Source: RGIG7213 sp045544195 (lineage in GTDB: Bacteria > Bacillota > Clostridia > Oscillospirales > CAG-272). From it: a stretch of 64,000 nt of DNA. Shown here one piece after another: positions 25,318 through 32,691 of the stretch. The notes beneath the pieces are model-generated. The model saw only the letters and a list, made by a program, of their open reading frames with translations. It was not told the origin of the DNA and made no database searches. Numbering within the stretch: position 1 is the stretch's first letter; the number at the start of each line of letters is the position of its first letter. Location: assembly GCA_045544195.1 (NCBI GenBank), contig JAZPYO010000034.1:147674-211673 (forward strand). The letters run 5' to 3'. Made by a program: the position numbers and the translations under genes.

Positions 25318-25684
25318 TTAATAAACAAGCTTTGCTTGTATGCACGATTTTATGCAACTAAACACATATTTGACATCATTCATTGAGCGTCGCAAAAATC
25401 CTATAACAACATTATAGCTTTTTGCCTTGCAAATAGGACATTTAGCTGTCTTGGGGTTGCATTCTTCCCATATTTCCGAGCTGTCAAATAACAGTTTTTT
25501 GCTTTACGATTTATGCACGCAGCTTCAATAACTCCCTACTCTTGATCGACCGTTAATGTAAAAGCATTAGATATTCAGCAGCTTTAAATTAAATATCGTC
25601 CCGCTCACTGTATTCACAAAGATATTCATAAATATAGTCAGCGCTGTCACCAGTCCAATATTCTTCTTTACTTCTGTCTATCAT
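25318..25684 (-). pseudogene. Decayed small zinc-ribbon-type protein gene
   Basis: The 380-base space between the acyltransferase and ATP-grasp genes holds pieces of one gene in broken frames. The first piece (25684-25589) has an AAGGA ribosome site and reads MIDRSKEEYWTGDSADYIYE onward for 31 codons to a stop. The last piece (25494-25318, no start codon) reads LLFDSSEIWEECNP, then a CPIC motif and YNVVIGFLRRS, to a TAA just before the next ATG. The middle is frameshifted: CINRKAK can be joined to KLLFDSS by a one-base shift. Together they would make about 122 residues, like small clostridial proteins I recall that begin with EYW and have CPxC-x-VGF. Family recall is tentative. The broken frame is directly seen. 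Confidence 0.5.
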
Positions 25685-25694
25685 GCAATTATCC

Positions 25695-26687
25695 TTATTT
25701 AAGAATTATACGTTTTATTCGAGTGGAAATATAATTAACAACAACGGCACAGGCAATGGTGATGGCGATTATCAAAACTATGTTTATTCCGATGTTATTA
25801 GTAAGTATCATCAAAGAAAATGGTCCAAGAATTAAAAACTGATGTACTAAATAAACATCGTAAGAGTATTTATCCGAATACAAACAAATCTTCTTTATTG
25901 AATCAGGATATCCATTTTTGAATATGCCGGAAAAAACGGACTTAAAAATAATAAATAATGCAATACCCAAGAAAACGTGGGCGAAATTGCAAAATCTTCC
26001 GTATAATGAACCTATTACACCGTTTAATTCTAATTTGATAACATAATCTTGGACGATTTGGATTAAATTGAACAACACAGCTATCGGAACCACTAAAATA
26101 CCTATAGTTTTGAATAGTTTTCTTTTTGTGCAATCAGATATACTACCCAAAAAGAAACCAAATACATAGCAGAATATCAAAGCAGAATTAAAATATTTAA
26201 AGAATGTTTCGGTAATAACAATTGAAAGAATGCTCAGCATTAAAAAACGTCTGACGCTATGTTCATTTTTGGCAAAGTAATGCGAAAGAAAAGGTGTGAT
26301 CAAATACGAAAATAGGCAATACGGTATATACCACAGGTGTTCGCCACCATTTAATGTTCCGTAAGTCAAAAGTACTCTTACGGTTGTCATTTTCGATAGT
26401 TGTTCCGGGATAAATATTATAAAAAGTATAATTACCGGAATAATAACGACGTAATAATCTATTAAAATTTTAATAAAGTTGTTTTTGTAAAAAGTCAAAT
26501 CGTCGTATATTTTCTCTCTCTTACCATATAAATAACCGGACATACACAAAAAAATTTGAACGCCAACATTAAACCACCATGCAAGTTCTATATCTAAATA
26601 TTGCATAATATGGCACGTTACTATAAAAACTGTAGCAATAAGCCTTACCAATGATATGGAATAATCATAGTTCCCTTTTACTTTCAT
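25695..26687 (-). CDS. Membrane acyltransferase (acyltransferase 3 family)
   Basis: ATG 26687 follows AAGGAAG and is preferred to the longer frame from 26762. The 330-residue product has about ten membrane helices. It opens with YDYSISLVRLIATVFIVTCHIMQYL, where the His of VTCHI corresponds to the catalytic-site His of acyltransferase 3 proteins, and continues with VGVQIFLCMSGYLYGKR and the later EHLWYIPYCLFSYLITPF and YSYDVYLVHQF. The family O-acetylates cell-surface sugars or peptidoglycan. It is more A/T-rich than its neighbours. It precedes the decayed zinc-ribbon gene and the ATP-grasp gene on the same strand. Confidence 0.9.
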   Translation of the reverse strand: MKVKGNYDYSISLVRLIATVFIVTCHIMQYLDIELAWWFNVGVQIFLCMSGYLYGKREKIYDDLTFYKNNFIKILIDYYVVIIPVIILFIIFIPEQLSKMTTVRVLLTYGTLNGGEHLWYIPYCLFSYLITPFLSHYFAKNEHSVRRFLMLSILSIVITETFFKYFNSALIFCYVFGFFLGSISDCTKRKLFKTIGILVVPIAVLFNLIQIVQDYVIKLELNGVIGSLYGRFCNFAHVFLGIALFIIFKSVFSGIFKNGYPDSIKKICLYSDKYSYDVYLVHQFLILGPFSLMILTNNIGINIVLIIAITIACAVVVNYISTRIKRIILK

Positions 26688-26934
26688 AATATATTCTTCC
26701 TTTTTGATAAATTCAAGCTTGTAGGTTATTCGCCTTGGGTTACAATTACTTTGCATAAACAAATATGTGTATACAATCGTAGACCTTTTTCCTGCTTAAA
26801 AGGACAACCGTCTCAATGTAAGCCATAAGTGTGTTTTTGTGCAAAAAAATGATAGAAAATCACAAAGATATATTTTACAGGGACGAAAGTAACATTTGCA
26901 TCTATTTTTTAGCAGTTTTTTGAAAATATATCAA

Positions 26935-27618
26935 TTAAATATAAATGATAAGCTTGTTTGCCTTTTTCTTGCGTAAATATAGCTTTAATGGCAAGCCTAC
27001 CTTGATCTTTAGTGCTTTGTTAGGACAGGATCCGACACACTTCAGACATCTTATGCACTTGCGGTTTGTTATGCCCGATTTAATTGCCCCGAAAGAACAA
27101 CTCTCAGCGCAAAGGCTGCATTTACTGCAATTTTCCCCTTTTTGTATTGCGACGCCAAGCCTGCTTCGCAGTTTTGGGAAAATATCGGCAAAAGGATTCT
27201 TATAGAGCTTTGGAAGCTTTATATATGAAGGCTCTTTGACTTTTTCAACGAGGGGCTTTAATTTATAAAGGTCGCAGAAAACATCGTCATTGTCTATGTA
27301 GGAGTGCTTCGTAGGGATATACGCTCCTGCAACAATATTCTTTTGATAGTTTTTTTGAATCTCATATAGAACATTCCCACAGCACATTTTTCCGTATGTA
27401 GCAACAACCGTCAGATTTTCAACCGACACATTCTTCAAAAAATCCTTTACAAGATCAGGTATATTTTGACAGTGTACAGGAAACACAAGAACAAGATCCT
27501 TATAATGTACTGTGCATTTTGTTTCCATATCCGCAAGCGGATATCCCAATTGATTTGCAAGGTGCGTCGCAATCGCCTTGCTCTGACCTGTATTTGAATA
27601 GAAAACTACCGCGTTCAT
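26935..27618 (-). CDS. Flavodoxin-like/ferredoxin fusion protein (EFR1 type)
   Basis: A 227-residue cytoplasmic redox protein. Residues 1-125 form a flavodoxin-like domain: VVFYSNTGQSKAIA is the phosphate-binding loop and LVFPVHCQNIP a second flavin-side segment. A linker leads to a bacterial ferredoxin domain with two 4Fe-4S clusters: Cys164, 167, 170, 174 and Cys188, 191, 194, 198. It ends in a lysine-rich tail. Such fusions shuttle electrons from ferredoxin pools to a partner enzyme. Its start overlaps the stop of the PP-loop gene by four bases (ATGA), so the two are translationally coupled and probably act together. Confidence 0.9.
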   Translation of the reverse strand: MNAVVFYSNTGQSKAIATHLANQLGYPLADMETKCTVHYKDLVLVFPVHCQNIPDLVKDFLKNVSVENLTVVATYGKMCCGNVLYEIQKNYQKNIVAGAYIPTKHSYIDNDDVFCDLYKLKPLVEKVKEPSYIKLPKLYKNPFADIFPKLRSRLGVAIQKGENCSKCSLCAESCSFGAIKSGITNRKCIRCLKCVGSCPNKALKIKVGLPLKLYLRKKKANKLIIYI

Positions 27619-29003
27619 AATTCAAAATACTCACGCATAATTGCGCACTCGGGTATTTCATCAAGAGAAAAACCAAGCGATGATTTTAACTCAGCTATCG
27701 CTTCCGTTCTGGATAAATGATTGCTTCGGCTCGCAATCGCAATTTCAAGAGCGCTGAACGGAATCATCGTACTTCTCATATAATAAAATCTTGTAAATTG
27801 CGAATGCTCCTTGCATTTTTCAATTTTACAGCTTGTATGTAATCCTTTATCAAGTTCTTCGGGAGCTACCCAACCGCATTCACGAATGATGGTTTCCTTT
27901 ATTCTTCTCCACTCATAAACACCGCCGCATATTTCATTAAAATCCACTTGAATAAATGCGGGAATATTGCCTGACCAAGAGGACGAACGGATCGCCCTTT
28001 TCAGCGGTTTCAGGATGTTTGGAGCTTCTTTGATCGCTTCGCAGATGTTATAGACGAGTTGGTTGGAATAGCCTGCCAAATTCTTAATCCTGCTATCACC
28101 GTATGCAAGCTGCTTCATTGTGGCAAGGGTGTGGAATTGCCCCTTTCTCAACGGTGGGTGAAGTGTTAAAAGCCTACCGCAGTTCAGAAAGAAATTCAGT
28201 ACTTTGTTTTGCGGAAACGTGTAAGCGATTGAAGGTGCCATATGATTAAAATATAATCCTAACATCTGTGCCGGCTCGTTTCCAGCCACAAAATACGGTA
28301 CTTTGTTTGCAACAAGCTCGGGATAAAACAAAACGTATGCAAGAGAGGGACAGGCACAGGTATTTTCGCTCAAGGAGTATAACTTTTTATATATCTTTCT
28401 TAAATCGTCATTTGAAATTTTTCGACTGATAAATTCAACCGAATCAAGCGATCGTTTCGCATTTTCAATGCTTTTCTTCGCACATTCGGACATATAGGGA
28501 ATTTCCCAGGTAAGTGCTAACACACGCAGCTTTAAGATCTTGGACAAATAGTACAGTAAGTATGTAGAGTCCTTACCGCCTGTGTAAAACACGGCGACGT
28601 CAAAGCGTGACTTCTTTGATCTCGGGAACGTATTCATGATCGGAACGATGCTTTTCAGATTTTTTGTCTTTTCTGCGGATTGACAGATCGGACATCTGCC
28701 GTCAGAATCAAATTCTATCCCCGGGATCATAAAATCATTTGCTACACAGGTTGTGCAAAATGTTGCATCGTCAAAACTCGAAGGAATTGCTCTTTTACTT
28801 GAGGATTTCACGATCTGCGCACCGACGAGATTTTTAAGTATGTTCATTTCATCATCTGACAGATCACAGGGCAGCTTTTCAATGATCGATTTTTCTTTTT
28901 TGGAAAGCTTAACGGTATTTTTGAACATATTGGGCTGATTTCTTAAGCCGTAATATCTCAAAACATTGTCTTCAAGCTTCCATCTGCTTTGAATATCGTA
29001 CAT
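27615..29003 (-). CDS. PP-loop ATPase related to N-acetyl sugar amidotransferases
   Basis: A 462-residue cytoplasmic protein. Residues 83-107 hold a four-Cys knuckle (C83TTC86 and C104PIC107) with GIEFDSDGRCP between, as in WbpG/PseA-type enzymes. The ATP pyrophosphatase loop is FYTGGKDSTYLLYYL (SGGxDS type, residues 139-153). A Cys pair (NTCACPS) and a long C-terminal part with CGGVYEWRR and CKIEKCKEH follow. PP-loop enzymes adenylate a substrate and then add nitrogen or sulfur. The WbpG group amidates surface sugars, but this protein is longer and has extra cysteines. Overlap with the flavodoxin-ferredoxin gene suggests redox chemistry in the same step, by inference. Confidence 0.8.
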   Translation of the reverse strand: MYDIQSRWKLEDNVLRYYGLRNQPNMFKNTVKLSKKEKSIIEKLPCDLSDDEMNILKNLVGAQIVKSSSKRAIPSSFDDATFCTTCVANDFMIPGIEFDSDGRCPICQSAEKTKNLKSIVPIMNTFPRSKKSRFDVAVFYTGGKDSTYLLYYLSKILKLRVLALTWEIPYMSECAKKSIENAKRSLDSVEFISRKISNDDLRKIYKKLYSLSENTCACPSLAYVLFYPELVANKVPYFVAGNEPAQMLGLYFNHMAPSIAYTFPQNKVLNFFLNCGRLLTLHPPLRKGQFHTLATMKQLAYGDSRIKNLAGYSNQLVYNICEAIKEAPNILKPLKRAIRSSSWSGNIPAFIQVDFNEICGGVYEWRRIKETIIRECGWVAPEELDKGLHTSCKIEKCKEHSQFTRFYYMRSTMIPFSALEIAIASRSNHLSRTEAIAELKSSLGFSLDEIPECAIMREYFEL

Positions 29004-29098
29004 AGCAACTTCTTTCTTATTCGATATGTTATACCAAACTGATGTAAATTGAAGTTTCGAGTTTCGCTCAAAATCACTTTTGCCTTTTTTGATGATTT

Positions 29099-29303
29099 GA
29101 CACTCCGTGTCATGAATTGATGCTATCGCATCATGATTTCTCGTCGGCGTTCCGCCTCCTCCATGAATTGAATTGCGCGTACAACCTTATGCGCCCGCAG
29201 GCGCAATTCATGGCGAAGCCAATTCACGAGTGCAACGCACTCAATTCACGCGCTCGCGCAATTCATTGTCGAGTCGTCGTGTGAGACACACGACGGACTC
29301 GAC
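29099..29303. repeat. Hairpin-array repeat element with CAATTCAT linker
   Basis: A second array of short stem-loops, different in sequence from that at 16.7 kb but built the same way. Hairpins: GACAC-TCC-GTGTC (29099-29111); GATGC-TATC-GCATC (29119-29132); GGCG-TTC-CGCC (29146-29156); a long arm CCATGAATTG (29161-29170) pairing with CAATTCATGG (29204-29213) and enclosing inner TTGCGC/GCGCAA; GGC-GAA-GCC (29212-29220); GAGTGC-AAC-GCACTC (29228-29242); GCG-CTCG-CGC (29250-29259); and a 16-bp stem GTCGAGTC.../...GACTCGAC (29268-29303). The linker is ATGAATTG in the left half and CAATTCA in the right half. The array runs into the methyltransferase gene and supplies its last codons and stop. Confidence 0.82.
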
Positions 29304-30617
29304 GTGTTGTGTTCTTGGAAACATATTAACGGGATATAAGGTATCAGTTGTATAACCGCTTTGTGAAAAAATTACCATATCACGTATGAGTGTATCGGGA
29401 TCGCACGATATATATATAACTTTTTTCGGCAATGCAGACACTATATAATCTATAACATCAGTTGAAAGTCCTTTTCTCGGCGGATCTACTATTATACATT
29501 CGGCTTTTGATGTGATCTTTGATATTTCGGATGCATCACCTGCATAAAAGGCGCAATTTTCAAGATGATTCAACTCGGCATTTATTTTTGCATCCTCAAC
29601 AGCTTGCGGAACTATCTCAACGCCTATCAGTCTTTGGGCATCAGATGCAATACAAATTCCCACCGTACCGATTCCGCAATACAGATCTATCACATCTCCG
29701 CTGATACTGCCCATAAGATCTTTTGCTTTGTTGTATAATAATTCCGCGCCATTTCTGTTTACCTGGTAAAATGACAAAGGCGATATACGAAAGCGTTTGC
29801 CGCACAATATATCCTCAATATATCCGCTTCCGAATATAGTTTTTGTGTTTTGTGATAAAACAACGTTTGTGTTTTCGGTATTGAAATTCAGGCAGATCGT
29901 TGCTATATTTGGAAATTCAGATGTTATATATTTTACAAGCCGATCTTCATTCGGAATGCCTGTGCCGTTAACAACAAGACAAAGCATGATCTGCCCGCTT
30001 TGCTCTCCGTAACGCAGATAAATGTGCCTTAACAGTCCTTTTTGAGTAATTTCATTATAAACTGTATATTTTTCTTTTTCAAAATACTCAGTGAGCCTTT
30101 TTACAATATCTGAAAACACTTCAGGGGCGATATAACAAGAATCACACGGAACTACGGTATGAGTATGACTTGCATAAAAGCCCGCACGTATTCTTCCATT
30201 TTTATCTAACACAAGTGGATACTGTGCCTTATTACGATAAGCACAGTCTTCGTTATCAGCACAAAGCACGTTTTCAACCTTAATGTCCTTTAATCCCGCC
30301 TTTATTGCGGAATTCTTAATATAATCGCGCTTTAACTCATTTTCATATTCAAGACTGATATTGTGAAATACGCACCCTCCGCACTGCTTATACTGACACT
30401 TCGGAGCAATTCTGTATTTTGATGGTGCATATATCTCCTCGCACATAGCAACTGCATAGCTTTTGAGAATCTTTATCAGCTTGATGCGGCATAGATCCCC
30501 CTTAACACCGCCGTTCACAAAAACAACTTGACCGTTTATTCTGCATACGCCGTAGCCCAAATTATTTGTATCTGTTATTTCAACATCATATTTTTGATTT
30601 TTTTGCAAATTTCCCAT
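29241..30617 (-). CDS. 23S rRNA (uracil-5-)-methyltransferase, TrmA/RlmD family
   Basis: A 458-residue protein. An N-terminal TRAM domain (about 5-60) is followed by 4Fe-4S ligands C74, C79 and C82 (CQYKQCGGC) with a fourth Cys near VPCDSCYI. The SAM site is DLYCGIGTVGI, the IVDPPRKGLS segment is typical, and the catalytic Cys is in YISCDPDTLIRD. The family methylates U747 or U1939 of 23S rRNA or tRNA U54. The normal family end is close to HVESVVCL. The ten or so residues after it (TRRLDNELRERVN) are written by the hairpin array that overlaps the 3' end. A consensus promoter precedes it, past a short gene. Confidence 0.94.
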   Translation of the reverse strand: MGNLQKNQKYDVEITDTNNLGYGVCRINGQVVFVNGGVKGDLCRIKLIKILKSYAVAMCEEIYAPSKYRIAPKCQYKQCGGCVFHNISLEYENELKRDYIKNSAIKAGLKDIKVENVLCADNEDCAYRNKAQYPLVLDKNGRIRAGFYASHTHTVVPCDSCYIAPEVFSDIVKRLTEYFEKEKYTVYNEITQKGLLRHIYLRYGEQSGQIMLCLVVNGTGIPNEDRLVKYITSEFPNIATICLNFNTENTNVVLSQNTKTIFGSGYIEDILCGKRFRISPLSFYQVNRNGAELLYNKAKDLMGSISGDVIDLYCGIGTVGICIASDAQRLIGVEIVPQAVEDAKINAELNHLENCAFYAGDASEISKITSKAECIIVDPPRKGLSTDVIDYIVSALPKKVIYISCDPDTLIRDMVIFSQSGYTTDTLYPVNMFPRTQHVESVVCLTRRLDNELRERVN

Positions 30618-30643
30618 AACGACCTACTTTGATTTGATAGCTC

Positions 30644-30672
30644 ATTTTACCACACGGGCACAATTTTGTCAA
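30644..30672 (-). promoter_or_regulatory. Promoter of the TrmA/RlmD-family gene
   Basis: Minus strand TTGACA (30672-30667) and TAAAAT (30649-30644) have a 17-base spacer, ending 27 bases before the ATG. It lies just past the stop of the SOS-type gene, so the methyltransferase has its own start. Confidence 0.8.
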
Positions 30673-30675
30673 CAT

Positions 30676-30909
30676 TCAAAGCTCTATAAACCATGCAGGG
30701 TCCTCGAAAAATAACCTTACCGTTCTTTCCCCTATAACACACAGATAACACAGCCCGCTATCACCCGGATTTTGTCCAAATTCAAAGCCTTTTTTCTCTA
30801 TACGCTTTATCCTCAGTGTTCTGCCGTTATACCACTGTATTGATAACGGCTCTATCTGACCGTTTTCATTGAAAAAAGCATTGACGCCAACATATATTTT
30901 TTTCGCCAT
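30676..30909 (-). CDS. Small LexA-regulated protein, related to DinB-associated small proteins
   Basis: ATG 30909 follows AGAGG. A longer frame from 31011 would run through both LexA boxes and is rejected. The 77-residue product begins MAKKIYVGVNAFFNENGQIE, then PLSIQWYNGRTLRIKRI, and ends LFFEDPAWFIEL. It resembles small Firmicutes proteins I recall next to Y-family polymerase (dinB) genes (pattern VYVxV...G...PLSxxWxDGRxxxIDRV...W). No dinB gene is adjacent here. Function is unknown. SOS induction is the strongest clue, given the LexA boxes at 30984-30997 and 30934-30947. Confidence 0.8.
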   Translation of the reverse strand: MAKKIYVGVNAFFNENGQIEPLSIQWYNGRTLRIKRIEKKGFEFGQNPGDSGLCYLCVIGERTVRLFFEDPAWFIEL

Positions 30910-30933
30910 TTTCCTCTCAAATTCCGCAAAAAC

Positions 30934-30947
30934 CGAACATTTGTTCT
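30934..30947. promoter_or_regulatory. Second, imperfect LexA (DinR) box
   Basis: CGAACATTTGTTCT differs from the CGAAC-N4-GTTCG palindrome only at the last base. It lies in the leader of the 77-residue gene, 50 bases downstream of the perfect box, allowing double repression. Confidence 0.7.
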
Positions 30948-30983
30948 TTTTGCTATTAAAATTTGACATATGTCGGCAAATAC

Positions 30984-30997
30984 CGAACATATGTTCG
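30984..30997. promoter_or_regulatory. Perfect LexA (DinR) box
   Basis: CGAACATATGTTCG is a full palindrome matching the Gram-positive SOS operator. It begins four bases after the -10 element of the minus-strand promoter and therefore covers the transcription start. Confidence 0.88.
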
Positions 30998-31001
30998 TCT
31001 A

Positions 31002-31030
31002 ATGATACCATATATATTTTAGTTTGTCAA
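31002..31030 (-). promoter_or_regulatory. SOS-controlled promoter of the 77-residue gene
   Basis: Minus strand TTGACA (31030-31025) and TATCAT (31007-31002) with a 17-base spacer, directly upstream of the LexA box. Confidence 0.78.
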
Positions 31031-31132
31031 TGATATTTTTATATTTACACATTTTTTTCACTTAAAGCATATAAAACTGTCAAATTTATAGTTTAAAATA
31101 TATAATAATCTGATTTATCGCAAGGAAATATT

Positions 31133-32251
31133 ATGAAATTTATTAAAAAGCCTTACGTTTACTGCATCGTATATACTATTATCATTGCTCTTTTATCTGC
31201 ATTTGTGCTTCTGGATACATTTGTCATTCCGAGAAAGTACGATGATGCTGACAGCAAGGACTTTATGACTGCTGACAATACGTTTTCCTTCGGCACATCA
31301 AGACCCATAGAAGATACGGTCATCGGTGACACCGTTACTCAAACGGAAAGTGATGTCTTTACAAGCGTTGCTCATACAAGCTCTGAAATAAAAACCGATT
31401 TTGAAAGCAATGCAGCGCCTCCCGAAGATACCGACACTGCCGCTTCAGATCAGTCAACAGAGCCTATTGTAACGGCTCCGCCCGAAACAGATCCTCCCGA
31501 GCCGCAGTTCCCTGTTATCAAGGCTGAGACATATCAGGATGACAATATTAAAATTACCTTCCAAACCGTCAGATACTGCGATACCGATGTGCATTTCGCA
31601 CATGTGGAAATTTCATCTGCCGAATATTTCAAAACTGCACTTGCTAAGGATTCATTCGGAACGAATATCAGAGAAAAGACATCATCTATGGCAAAGCGTA
31701 AAGGTGCAATTCTTGCAATAAACGGAGATTATTACGGAGCTAACAAAAAAGGCTACGTTATCAAAAACGGTACATTATACCGTGATTCCATACGTTCTGA
31801 CGATGAAAGTGACGATCTGATAGTAAAATATGACGGATCATTTGAAATAATAAACGAGAATAACGTTTCTGCTAAGGAGCTTCTTTCTCAGGGTGTATAT
31901 CAGCTTTTCGGTTTCGGACCTACTCTTGTATATAACGGCGATATAAAGGTGCGTGCCGGAGATGAAGTATCCGTTGCTACATCCAGCAACCCGAGAACTG
32001 CCATAGGAATAGTAGACAGCCTTCATTACGTTTTTCTCGTTTCAGACGGAAGAACGTCAAACAACAAGGGGCTTTCCCTTCTTCAACTTGCTGAATTTAT
32101 GCATTCACAGGGATGCACAACAGCATATAATCTCGACGGTGGCGGCTCGTCAACTATGTATTTCAACGGAGAGATCGTGAACAATCCGGTAGCATCCGGA
32201 AGCAAAACTTCAGAAAGATTGGTAAGTGACATTGTTTACATCGGTTACTGA
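31133..32251 (+). CDS. Phosphodiester glycosidase family (NAGPA-domain) membrane-anchored protein
   Basis: A 372-residue protein; AAGGAAA precedes the ATG. A single membrane helix at about 8-30 anchors it, then a Thr/Ser/Pro/Glu-rich stalk covers about 45-130. Residues 135-372 form a NAGPA domain: AILAINGDYYG, NPRTAIGI, VSDGRTSNNKGLSLLQLAEF, AYNLDGGGSSTMYF and the closing SERLVSDIVYIGY. The family removes N-acetylglucosamine 1-phosphodiester caps or acts on wall polysaccharides. Exposure on the outer face suggests a role in envelope glycopolymers. The next gene overlaps its end by 26 bases. Confidence 0.9.
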   Translation: MKFIKKPYVYCIVYTIIIALLSAFVLLDTFVIPRKYDDADSKDFMTADNTFSFGTSRPIEDTVIGDTVTQTESDVFTSVAHTSSEIKTDFESNAAPPEDTDTAASDQSTEPIVTAPPETDPPEPQFPVIKAETYQDDNIKITFQTVRYCDTDVHFAHVEISSAEYFKTALAKDSFGTNIREKTSSMAKRKGAILAINGDYYGANKKGYVIKNGTLYRDSIRSDDESDDLIVKYDGSFEIINENNVSAKELLSQGVYQLFGFGPTLVYNGDIKVRAGDEVSVATSSNPRTAIGIVDSLHYVFLVSDGRTSNNKGLSLLQLAEFMHSQGCTTAYNLDGGGSSTMYFNGEIVNNPVASGSKTSERLVSDIVYIGY

Positions 32252-32630
32252 TATTAATAAAAGGCGATATTTAAAGACGCTCATAAATTATGTTCTGATA
32301 TCTGTATTATGTATAATATTCAATGCAGTATATACGCATTTCAGCTACGGAATGTTTTCATATCATATGCGTTTTATGTTTTTGTTTCCGCTTATCGGCG
32401 GTGCATTGCTTTGCGCGATCATCCTTTTACTCAAATTATATACAAGGGTAACAAGAGCTTCATTTAATCTCTGGAACAGCGGAATAGCAACATTCGTCGT
32501 CGGGTGTACCGTTCAAGGAATAATCAATATTTCAGGAAGAAATACTGATTACGGAATGATATACTGGTGCTTAGGTGCTTTACTGCTGCTTTCCGGAATA
32601 ATCGCACTGTTTGTAAAAAAGAATAATTAA
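32226..32630 (+). CDS. Four-helix membrane protein of unknown function
   Basis: A 134-residue hydrophobic protein starting at GTG 32226 inside the end of the NAGPA gene. Helices are at about 17-36, 48-69, 84-101 and 108-129. A short charged loop (YTRVTRASFN) separates the second and third. No family is recognised. Coupled translation suggests partnership with the NAGPA protein. The start is uncertain because the ribosome site (GAAAG) is weak. Confidence 0.65.
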   Translation: MTLFTSVTDINKRRYLKTLINYVLISVLCIIFNAVYTHFSYGMFSYHMRFMFLFPLIGGALLCAIILLLKLYTRVTRASFNLWNSGIATFVVGCTVQGIINISGRNTDYGMIYWCLGALLLLSGIIALFVKKNN

Positions 32631-32632
32631 AA

Positions 32633-32691
32633 AATATCTCCCCTTTCACCTGATCTTTGAATATTTCAGATAACTGTAAAGGGGAGATATT
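32633..32691. terminator. Bidirectional terminator
   Basis: AATATCTCCCCTTT (32633-32646) pairs with AAAGGGGAGATATT (32678-32691) across a 31-base loop between convergent genes. The T-rich flank TATTTATTTTT follows on the plus strand. Confidence 0.7.

Noticed and set aside
25315..25694. Two short frames read as separate functional micro-genes
   Set aside because: The 3' piece has no start codon, and a one-base shift joins recognisable segments of a single protein. A decayed gene is the simpler reading, though not proven.
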